Below, piece after piece: positions 52,762-59,753 of a stretch of DNA of 64,000 nucleotides; the stretch's first letter is position 1, and the number at the start of each line of letters is the position of its first letter. Below the pieces are notes generated by a model. It made no database searches. It was not told the DNA's origin and saw only the letters and a program-made list of their open reading frames with translations. The stretch is taken from positions 2,826,693 through 2,890,692 of the forward strand of contig NZ_JABWTA010000001.1 of the NCBI RefSeq assembly GCF_013371495.1, given 5' to 3'. The stretch is from Altererythrobacter lutimaris (lineage in GTDB: Bacteria; Pseudomonadota; Alphaproteobacteria; Sphingomonadales; Sphingomonadaceae). The position numbers and the translations under genes are program-made.

Positions 52762-55143
52762 GTGAAAGCTGACACAAACATACGCTGGTTTGAAACGCTC
52801 TCGCGCGAGGATGTTGCGATTGTGGGCGGCAAAAACGCCTCCCTTGGCGAGATGATCAGTACGCTCGCCAGCAAAAGCATTCGAGTACCACCAGGTTTTG
52901 CTACGACAGCTCGGGCATTCCGCCAGTTTCTGTCCGCGAACGCCTTGGATGAATTGCTTGCAGATGAGTTGTCTAAATATAAGCACGGTCAATCCACTTT
53001 GGCTGAGACTGGTGCGAAGATCCGCGCCGCAATCCTTGGTGGAGGTTGGCCTCCAAAGATCGCTCGAGAAATCCTTGCAGCGTATCGGGATCTGAACGAG
53101 CGGGCCGGGGATCAAGCAACCAGTGTTGCTGTGCGTTCCAGCGCCACAGCAGAAGATTTGCCCGATGCCAGCTTTGCCGGGCAACAAGAGACCTTCCTCA
53201 ATGTCTGCGGAGAGGAAGCGCTGCTCGATGCGTGTAAACGCTGTTTTGCCTCACTCTACACCGACCGAGCTATCGTTTACCGCGAGCTGAAGGGTTTCGC
53301 CCATGAAGCTGTTGCTCTCTCAGTCGGTGTCCAGCGCATGATCCGTTCAGACGAGGCCGGCGCAGGCGTGATGTTCTCGATCGACACTGAGACTGGCTTT
53401 GACCGGGTCGTGCTAATCAATGCGGCATGGGGATTGGGCGAAAGCGTGGTGCAAGGCGTAGTCGAACCCGACGAATATCACGTCTTCAAGCCGTTGCTTG
53501 ATGACGAAGCTTTCGTACCCATCATTAAGAAGAAATGCGGGCGGAAACAGCGAAAACTGATCTATTCGGAAAGTGGGACCGGAACGCGGTGGATCGACAC
53601 GGACCTTGCCGATGGGCAGGATACAGTCCTTGACGATGGGGAGATTCTTAAGCTGGCTCGTTGGGGAGCGATCATTGAAGGGCACTATGGCTGCGCGATG
53701 GACATGGAATGGGCGAAAGATGGCTTGGACGGTCAGCTTTACGTAGTTCAGGCAAGGCCAGAGACCGTACAAGCACGAACAAAGGAAGATGTCTTCCATA
53801 GAGCCAGCGTGCTCAACCCGGGTCGCACCCTGATTGCGGGTCAAGCAATTGGTTCAGGAGCCGCCACGGGCCATGTCTGCGTTATCTCTGGTGCTGATGA
53901 AATTGAGCGCTTTGTCGATGGATCGGTCCTGGTCACAGGCGTGACGGACCCAGATTGGGTGCCTGTCATGAAGCGGGCGGCGGCGATCGTCACTGATCAT
54001 GGAGGGAGAACATCGCATGCAGCGATTGTCAGCCGCGAACTTGGCGTACCCGCCATTGTTGGATGCGGTGATGCGACTGACAAGCTAGTCAATCGCGAGC
54101 AGGTGACAGTCAATTGCACCCAAGGCGATCGCGGCCTCGTCCATGAAGGCACTGCGGAAATCCTTGAAGAGAGTATCGATCTCTCAGCCCTGCCCGATAC
54201 CCGAGCGAAGGTCATGCTTAACCTCGCTGATCCGAGCGCAGCCTACCGATGGTGGAAATTGCCCGCCAATGGTGTGGGGCTCACGCGCATGGAGTTTGTG
54301 ATTTCAAACCAGGTGAAGATCCATCCGATGGCATTGCTCGAACCGCAGCGTGTCTCAGATCCTCGCGAGCGGGTCATCATCAGGCAAATGACGCGCGGGT
54401 TCGAAAGTCCTGAAGAGTACTTCATCGACACTCTTTCGCGTGGGCTCGCTCGGATAGCCGCCATGCAATATCCTGAAAAAGTCATCATCCGCTTCAGCGA
54501 CTTTAAATCGAATGAGTATGCAGACTTGATCGGGGGCAAGATATTCGAACCGAAAGAAGCAAATCCGATGCTCGGATTCCGGGGGGCGTCGCGATATGTG
54601 TCGCCGCTATTCCGCGAGGCCTTTGCACTCGAATGTCAGGCCATCCGCCGTCTGCGCAGCGTTTTGGGTTTCACTAATGTTGCTGTCATGATCCCCTTTT
54701 GCCGCACCACAGGCGAAGCCGATCAAGTGCTGGCAGAAATGCGCGCAAACGGGCTGGAAAGAGGCACAGAGGGGCTTGAAGTGCTGGTAATGTGCGAAGT
54801 GCCCAGCAATGTGGTTCTGGCGCGCGAATTTGCTCAGCGATTTGACGGCTTTTCCATCGGCAGCAACGATCTCACACAGCTGACGCTGGGAATTGATCGC
54901 GATTGCGAGCTTCTGTCTGAGAGCTTTGATGCGCGTGATCCAGCGGTCAAATGGATGATCAAGCATGTGATCAATGAAGCTCACGCTGAAGGAACCCCGG
55001 TCGGGCTGTGCGGTCAGGCTCCAAGTGACCATCCTGAATTCGCACAGTTCTTGGTCGAGTGCGGGATCGATTCGATCTCAGTGACCCCGGACAGCTTCGT
55101 GGCAGTGAAGGAACACGTCGCTGCTGCCGAGAAAGTTCGCTGA
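52762..55143 (+). CDS. ppsA: Phosphoenolpyruvate synthase
   Basis: 793 aa; pyruvate + ATP to PEP + AMP + Pi. N-terminal ATP-binding domain (VGGKNASLGEMI, SATAEDLPDASFAGQQETFLNV), the phospho-His domain (TDHGGRTSHAAIVSRELGVPAIVG, His419) and the C-terminal PEP-binding TIM barrel (GVGLTRMEF, NPMLGFRGASRY, SIGSNDLTQLTLGIDRD, VGLCGQAPSDHPEF). GTG start. Gluconeogenic enzyme encoded directly before the glycolytic PfkB. Its DUF2267 neighbour is not the usual PEP-synthase regulatory kinase. Confidence 0.96.
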   Translation: MKADTNIRWFETLSREDVAIVGGKNASLGEMISTLASKSIRVPPGFATTARAFRQFLSANALDELLADELSKYKHGQSTLAETGAKIRAAILGGGWPPKIAREILAAYRDLNERAGDQATSVAVRSSATAEDLPDASFAGQQETFLNVCGEEALLDACKRCFASLYTDRAIVYRELKGFAHEAVALSVGVQRMIRSDEAGAGVMFSIDTETGFDRVVLINAAWGLGESVVQGVVEPDEYHVFKPLLDDEAFVPIIKKKCGRKQRKLIYSESGTGTRWIDTDLADGQDTVLDDGEILKLARWGAIIEGHYGCAMDMEWAKDGLDGQLYVVQARPETVQARTKEDVFHRASVLNPGRTLIAGQAIGSGAATGHVCVISGADEIERFVDGSVLVTGVTDPDWVPVMKRAAAIVTDHGGRTSHAAIVSRELGVPAIVGCGDATDKLVNREQVTVNCTQGDRGLVHEGTAEILEESIDLSALPDTRAKVMLNLADPSAAYRWWKLPANGVGLTRMEFVISNQVKIHPMALLEPQRVSDPRERVIIRQMTRGFESPEEYFIDTLSRGLARIAAMQYPEKVIIRFSDFKSNEYADLIGGKIFEPKEANPMLGFRGASRYVSPLFREAFALECQAIRRLRSVLGFTNVAVMIPFCRTTGEADQVLAEMRANGLERGTEGLEVLVMCEVPSNVVLAREFAQRFDGFSIGSNDLTQLTLGIDRDCELLSESFDARDPAVKWMIKHVINEAHAEGTPVGLCGQAPSDHPEFAQFLVECGIDSISVTPDSFVAVKEHVAAAEKVR

Positions 55144-55148
55144 GGATG

Positions 55149-56078
55149 ATGAATATCGCCACACTCACGCTCAATCCCACGATTGATATTGCCTATGTAG
55201 TCGAGCACTTGGTTCACACTGACAAAGTGCGCACACCTCCGCAAATAGTGGACCCTGGGGGAGGCGGGCTAAATGTGGCGCGCGTTTTCGTGCGGATGGG
55301 AGGCAATGCGCGTTGCATCTACCTGTCTGGCGGATCGACGGGAATTGCTCTCGACGCGCTATTGGACCTGCACCAATTGGTGCTTGAGAAGGTCGACATA
55401 TCAGGCGAAACACGCATCAGCACGGTGATCTGCGAGAAAGCGAGCGGGCGCGAATACAGGATCGTCCCCGCAGGACCTGAAGTTACTCAGCACGAATGGG
55501 AAGCCTGCCTTCAACGGATCGGCAAAGTCCAGTGCGACTATCTGGTCATGAGCGGCTCGCTCCCGCGCGGTGTCCCGCCCAACTTCTACGCTCAGGCAGC
55601 GGCAATTGCTGACAAACACGGCATTCGGACTGTGCTCGACACTTCGGGTGAGGCGCTGGCAGCGGGCGTTGAAGGTGGCGGGCTTGAGCTTATCAAGCCG
55701 AACCTCAAGGAATTCCAGCAATTGGTCGGAGAAGAACTCATCGACACCCAAGCGATCGGAGACGCCGCACAGCAAATCGCCGCATGTGCCGCAGCAAGGC
55801 TGGTAGCGGTAAGTATGGGTGAACGTGGAGGTGTACTGGCGACCAAAGACGGCGTGAGATACCTTGCAGCACCAACGGTTAAGACCAAGAGTGCGGTAGG
55901 GGCAGGGGACAGCTGCGTGGCTGCGATGGTCTTTGGTCTCGCGTCAGGAATGAGCGATCAAGACGCGTTTAAGCTTGGTATTGCAGGTGGTGCGGCGGCT
56001 TTGATCACTTCCGGAACTGGCCTCGCGACAGCACACGACATCGAGCAGCTTTACCAGCGCTCGACCGCGTCTGACTAA
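55149..56078 (+). CDS. PfkB family hexose/1-phosphofructokinase
   Basis: 309 aa from ATG 55149. GAGG overlaps the ppsA stop and serves it; the adjacent ATG at 55146 is too close. Ribokinase-fold sugar kinase: LTLNPTIDIAYVVEHL (family start), DPGGGGLNVARVFVRMGG, SGSLPRGVPPNFYA, and AVGAGDSCVAAMVFGL with catalytic Asp254. Related to 6-phosphofructokinase II (pfkB), 1-phosphofructokinase and tagatose kinases. PfkB is in the DosR regulon too. Confidence 0.93.
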   Translation: MNIATLTLNPTIDIAYVVEHLVHTDKVRTPPQIVDPGGGGLNVARVFVRMGGNARCIYLSGGSTGIALDALLDLHQLVLEKVDISGETRISTVICEKASGREYRIVPAGPEVTQHEWEACLQRIGKVQCDYLVMSGSLPRGVPPNFYAQAAAIADKHGIRTVLDTSGEALAAGVEGGGLELIKPNLKEFQQLVGEELIDTQAIGDAAQQIAACAAARLVAVSMGERGGVLATKDGVRYLAAPTVKTKSAVGAGDSCVAAMVFGLASGMSDQDAFKLGIAGGAAALITSGTGLATAHDIEQLYQRSTASD

Positions 56079-56103
56079 GGCCACTAAACTGCTACGGCAA
56101 TCT

Positions 56104-56115
56104 GCGTAATTACGC
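56104..56115. promoter_or_regulatory. FixJ-like palindrome upstream of the second alcohol dehydrogenase
   Basis: GCGTAATTACGC, a perfect 12-bp palindrome and the best copy of the shared element. It lies 53 nt before the start codon. Confidence 0.65.
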
Positions 56116-56168
56116 GGCTGTGACCAGGTCGCATCCTTGCTCTGCAAACTCACCAATGGAGCAAGACA

Positions 56169-57245
56169 ATGGCTGAACTCATGAAAGCTGCGATCTTTAT
56201 AGAGCCGGGTCGGATCATACTGGGTGAAAAGCCCATTCCTGATGTCGGGCCTCTTGATGCGCTGATCCGCATCACGACCACTACGATCTGCGGAACCGAT
56301 GTGCACATACTCAAAGGCGAGTATCCCGTCGAAAAGGGACTGACGATCGGCCATGAGCCAGTGGGGGTCATTGAGAAGCTTGGATCCGCTGTCACCGGGT
56401 ATGAAGAAGGTCAACGTGTTATCGCAGGCGCGATCACGCCGGCAGGGACATCTTACGCGTCACTGTGCGGTTGTCATGCGCAATGCGGTGCGCAAGGCAA
56501 GCATGGTTTCAAAGCGATTGGCGGCTGGCGCTTTGGCAATACAATCGATGGAGCACAAGCGGAATACCTGCTTGTCCCGGATGCCATGGCGAACCTAGCT
56601 CCTGTTCCCGATGGCCTGACTGATGAGCAGGTGCTGATGTGCCCGGATATCATGTCGACCGGGTTTAGCGGTGCGGAATCGGGCAAGATCAAGATCGGTG
56701 ATACCGTAGCGGTATTCGCGCAAGGGCCGATTGGGCTCTGTGCAACCGCTGGCGCGTACATGATGGGTGCAACAACGATCATCGGCGTCGAGACTGTACC
56801 AGAACGACAGGAGATGGCGCGCAAGATGGGCGCGACCCATGTTGTCGACTTCAACAAAGTCGACCCGGTCGATGAGATCATCAAGATCACCGACGGGCGA
56901 GGTGTCGATGTCGCAATCGAAGCGCTTGGCCTACAGGCAACCTTCGAAGGCGCGATGCGTGTGCTGCGTCCTGGCGGTACGCTGTCGTCGCTCGGTGTCT
57001 ATTCAGGTGATCTCACGATCCCGCTTGAGCCATTTGCGGCTGGCCTTGGCGATCATACCATCCGCACCACGCTCTGCCCTGGCGGCAAAGAACGCATGCG
57101 TCGGCTCATGGATGTGGTTGCATTAGGCAGAGTCGATGCAGGCCAATTGGTTACCCATCACTATCCGCTCGACTCGATCGAAGATGCTTATGAGCTTTTC
57201 TCGCACCAACGCGATGGTGTGCTGAAAGTGGCGATCAGGCCGTAG
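56169..57245 (+). CDS. Zinc-type alcohol dehydrogenase (NAD(P)-dependent)
   Basis: 358 aa medium-chain dehydrogenase, close to secondary-alcohol/short-chain dehydrogenases of the clostridial type. Catalytic zinc: TTICGTDVHILKGEYP, TIGHEPVGVIE. The lobe that usually holds four zinc Cys is CGCHAQCGAQGKHGF, with only three Cys and different spacing, so the structural zinc is probably missing. Cofactor loop VAVFAQGPIGLCATAGA. Start ATG 56169 follows GGAGC. Single gene; its stop overlaps the convergent bactofilin-like gene by 11 bases. Confidence 0.9.
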   Translation: MAELMKAAIFIEPGRIILGEKPIPDVGPLDALIRITTTTICGTDVHILKGEYPVEKGLTIGHEPVGVIEKLGSAVTGYEEGQRVIAGAITPAGTSYASLCGCHAQCGAQGKHGFKAIGGWRFGNTIDGAQAEYLLVPDAMANLAPVPDGLTDEQVLMCPDIMSTGFSGAESGKIKIGDTVAVFAQGPIGLCATAGAYMMGATTIIGVETVPERQEMARKMGATHVVDFNKVDPVDEIIKITDGRGVDVAIEALGLQATFEGAMRVLRPGGTLSSLGVYSGDLTIPLEPFAAGLGDHTIRTTLCPGGKERMRRLMDVVALGRVDAGQLVTHHYPLDSIEDAYELFSHQRDGVLKVAIRP

Positions 57246-58449
57246 CGGGCCTCGGAGCGTCAACCGAAGCTGATGGTAAAGCGGTAAGCGCGCCGGTTGC
57301 CTGACGCAGCAGCGCGCCTAAACCAAACAGCATCGAGAACAGCATGACCAGCAAACCCAAGAGCGGGATCAAGGAAAGCGCAAACAGAATGGCGACGCCT
57401 GCCAATGGCCAGATGAATCTCTCCGCAGTGTTTCGGGGTGCATCTGACCTCTTCGAGACAACCCTCCGGCCGAGCATACCTACGAAATAGGCCGTTACGG
57501 CCACCGCTAGAGGTGTGAGAGCCAGCGAAGCCAAGAAGAGGAATATGGCAAGCGGGATGCCAAGAACTGTCCAGACCAGCAGAATTCCCATGACGGGCAC
57601 TACAAAGGCGTAAAGTACGCCAATACCCAGCGCTCTGAGCGGCGTGGCATGCAGCATGTCCGAAGTGCGTTGCATCAAGCTGGGCAACACAAGGACCAGC
57701 AACGAGACAATCACGAAATAGCTGATCAGGATAGACAGGCTGAAATACACAAAGAATGATCCAAGTCCGGCGCCAGCCTCCTCCGGGTTGTAGCTTTCCC
57801 AAGCGGGAAGCTCAGTGCGGTCGCCTTCGATGACTGCTGATGGGTCAATTGTGAGGTCGTCTCCGCGATACAGGAGATCGCCTTGAAGCCGCGCGTTGGG
57901 GCCAATTACGATTTTGCTGCCAGAGAGTCTCGAGGTTCCCGCAACAGTTGAGTCCACGAAGATCTCGTTCGCTCCGATCCGTAAATCCTGGCCTACTGGC
58001 GCATTGAAACGTACTGTACCGCCAGTAACGATCGCTGTGCCGCCAATTTCGAAGCCTTCACCAGCTATGACTTCACCGCCAGCAGCGATCAGGTCATCTG
58101 CTACATTTGCGGCATTAAGCCGGACTTCCCCGCCGGCTGCGATCAGATCGCGGACCTCTGCGTTTGATACAGTGATATCGCCTCCAGTCAGGAACAGATG
58201 ATCCGCACTTACACCCTTTGCTTCGACAGTGCCTCCAGCGGCAAACAGATCATCCGTCGTCCTTTGAGAAGCGACGATTTCTTCTCCAGAAAGGAATACC
58301 ATCTCAGATTCGAATTCCTCGTCCACACTGATTGCTGAGCTGTCTGCTTGATCTTGTCCGATCGAGCTTGAAGGCAATGCGAGGGCTGCCAAGACGACCA
58401 TGGCTGGAGCGGCAAGCTGTCTGATACTGCGGGCTTTTTCGAAAAGCAT
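57235..58449 (-). CDS. Bactofilin-like beta-helix membrane protein
   Basis: 404 aa with signal peptide (PAMVVLAALALPSSSIGQ). Residues about 40-200 are made of repeating short strands with Asn/Asp/Gly and the recurring LIAAGGEV unit (DDLFAAGGTVEAKG, RDLIAAGGEVRLN, DDLIAAGGEVIAG, GTAIVTGGTVRFN), a right-handed beta-helix of the polymer-forming type. Three to four membrane helices follow (residues about 225-390). The beta-helix would be periplasmic. Role unknown; envelope stress is a guess. Divergent from the LptB-like ATPase gene, sharing a FixJ-like box. Confidence 0.82.
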   Translation of the reverse strand: MLFEKARSIRQLAAPAMVVLAALALPSSSIGQDQADSSAISVDEEFESEMVFLSGEEIVASQRTTDDLFAAGGTVEAKGVSADHLFLTGGDITVSNAEVRDLIAAGGEVRLNAANVADDLIAAGGEVIAGEGFEIGGTAIVTGGTVRFNAPVGQDLRIGANEIFVDSTVAGTSRLSGSKIVIGPNARLQGDLLYRGDDLTIDPSAVIEGDRTELPAWESYNPEEAGAGLGSFFVYFSLSILISYFVIVSLLVLVLPSLMQRTSDMLHATPLRALGIGVLYAFVVPVMGILLVWTVLGIPLAIFLFLASLALTPLAVAVTAYFVGMLGRRVVSKRSDAPRNTAERFIWPLAGVAILFALSLIPLLGLLVMLFSMLFGLGALLRQATGALTALPSASVDAPRPATA

Positions 58450-58523
58450 AGGGAATTCCTCCTGTTTTAGCGCATGCGCTAAATCTGCGAGGAGTCTGGG
58501 CGAGGGCGTCCGGATCCAATATC

Positions 58524-58534
58524 CGTAAATAACC
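58524..58534. promoter_or_regulatory. FixJ-like box between the bactofilin-like and LptB-like genes
   Basis: CGTAAATAACC in ATATCCGTAAATAACC, nearly the same as the copy at 30012. It lies 74 nt upstream of the minus-strand gene and 72 nt upstream of the plus-strand gene. Confidence 0.6.
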
Positions 58535-58580
58535 GGAGGTATGCTCTGATCGGTTAGAGCTAAGCTTTGCTCTCAACCAA

Positions 58581-58594
58581 GTGATTGAAATCAA
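58581..58594. promoter_or_regulatory. FNR/FixK-type box just before the LptB-like gene
   Basis: GTGAT-TGAA-ATCAA, nine of ten FNR consensus positions and the same TGAA spacer as the box at 14221. Only 12 nt before the start codon, so if used it would repress or drive a leaderless start. Confidence 0.4.
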
Positions 58595-58606
58595 GCAGCG
58601 AATGAA

Positions 58607-59395
58607 ATGAACTATGACCATGAGTTGAGCGCGCGCCGTCCCGAGGTCGCTGCTGTGTCGTCAGTCCTTGAGGTGGTTGAGATCTACAAGGCATTCGGAC
58701 GTCGGGAGGTGCTTGAGGGTGTCTCTCTGCGGGTCGAGCAGGGGCAAGTGGTTGGCCTCTTCGGTCGCGACGGTGCTGGCAAGACAGTGACATTCTACTG
58801 CATTCTTGGTCTTGTGAAGTGCGATGCGGGCCGCATCACTCTCAATGGACACGATATTTCACGCATTCCTTTCTATCGGCGGGCCTTGTTGGGGCTGGGA
58901 TACCTCCCCGAACAGCCATCGATCTTCCGAGGATTGACTGTCGCCGGCAACATCAGATCTATGCTCGAAGTCGTAGAGCCAAATGTTTCTGCGCGGGACC
59001 AGCGATTGGAAGAGCTGCTCTCCGATCTTCGAATCGAGCATTTGCGAGACGCGCCAGCCACATCCCTTTCTGGTGGGGAAAGGCGTCGCTGCGAAGTCGC
59101 GCGGGCTCTGGCGCTCGACCCCGCCTTTATCTTGCTCGATGAACCCTTTGCCGGGATCGATCCGCTTACGATCGCGAGCATCAAGGAGATGATCTTGGAC
59201 TTCAAACGCCGCGGGATCGGTGTTTTGATAACGGATCAGAATGTGCCCGAAATGGTCGAGGTCATTGATTGCGCTTACCTTCTGGACGAAGGCTCGACCG
59301 TCTTTTCAGGTTCACCGGAACAGCTGCTTCACGACGAAACCGTGATCGCGCGTTACTTGGGGCGAGATGCCTTATCAGACAAACATGGCGCTTGA
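58607..59395 (+). CDS. LptB-like ABC ATPase with altered Walker A and H-loop
   Basis: 262 aa, most like LptB (lipopolysaccharide export ATPase) by GVSLRVEQGQVVGLFG, AGKTVTFYCILGLV, YLPEQPSIFRGLTVAGNI, LSGGERRRCEVARALALDPAFILLDEPFAGIDP and GIGVLITDQNVPEMVEVID. Two departures: Walker A reads GRDGAGKT where LptB has GPNGAGKT, and the H-loop His of ITDHNV is Gln (ITDQNV). It also has an extra 20-residue N-terminus. No permease, lptA or lptC is nearby. It is probably a stress-linked paralogue, not the main LptB; whether it hydrolyses ATP is uncertain. Confidence 0.85.
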   Translation: MNYDHELSARRPEVAAVSSVLEVVEIYKAFGRREVLEGVSLRVEQGQVVGLFGRDGAGKTVTFYCILGLVKCDAGRITLNGHDISRIPFYRRALLGLGYLPEQPSIFRGLTVAGNIRSMLEVVEPNVSARDQRLEELLSDLRIEHLRDAPATSLSGGERRRCEVARALALDPAFILLDEPFAGIDPLTIASIKEMILDFKRRGIGVLITDQNVPEMVEVIDCAYLLDEGSTVFSGSPEQLLHDETVIARYLGRDALSDKHGA

Positions 59396-59404
59396 TGATT
59401 GAAG

Positions 59405-59700
59405 GAGCTAACGACGCGCGAGACGGTCCGGTTCTGGTAGAACAGGTTTGGTCCGATGTTCGCCGCCGATTTCAAATGGCAGCGCATCAGTCGGATGCGC
59501 GGGTTTAGACAGTGGTGCTAGCACCTCGACGAGATATTCGTGACCCGGAGCGCCGAGTAGCGAACATCAACGGAGAGGCCCACTATTTGTGGCGCGCTGT
59601 CGCTCGTGAAAGCGAAATGCTTGAGAGCTACGCTACCAAATAGCGGGACAACAAGGCTGCGCTCAAATTCATGAAAAGGCGCTCAAGAAGCACAGCTACC
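59405..59700 (+). pseudogene. Degenerate IS6-family transposase
   Basis: Translating the gap in shifting frames gives the DDE core of IS6 transposases: ETVRFW-stop-NRFGPMFAAD and QRISRMRGFRQW (59420-59513), stop, HLDEIFV (59522-59542), an insertion of about 20 nt, then NINGEAHYLWRAV...ESYATK (59573-59640), stop, RDNKAALKFM (59644-59673), and, after a one-base deletion, KALKKH. At least three in-frame stops and two frameshifts; both ends missing and no terminal repeats seen. The first DDE Asp is kept in HLDE. No functional copy is in the window. Confidence 0.85.
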
Positions 59701-59701
59701 C

Positions 59702-59730
59702 TTGACCGGGAACAAGATGAACCCGGTCAA
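59702..59730. terminator. Terminator-like hairpin after the TonB receptor gene
   Basis: TTGACCGGG (59702-59710) pairs perfectly with CCCGGTCAA (59722-59730). It lies 24 nt past the receptor stop. There is no clear T tract on the minus strand, so a role as RNA 3' end is only probable. Confidence 0.4.
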
Positions 59731-59753
59731 AGTGCGCCTTTTGTGTTGGGCGG

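Noticed and set aside
59269..59508. A 79-codon open frame overlapping the end of the LptB-like gene
   Set aside because: Out of frame with the ATPase and with the IS6 remnant; no ribosome site and no domain.
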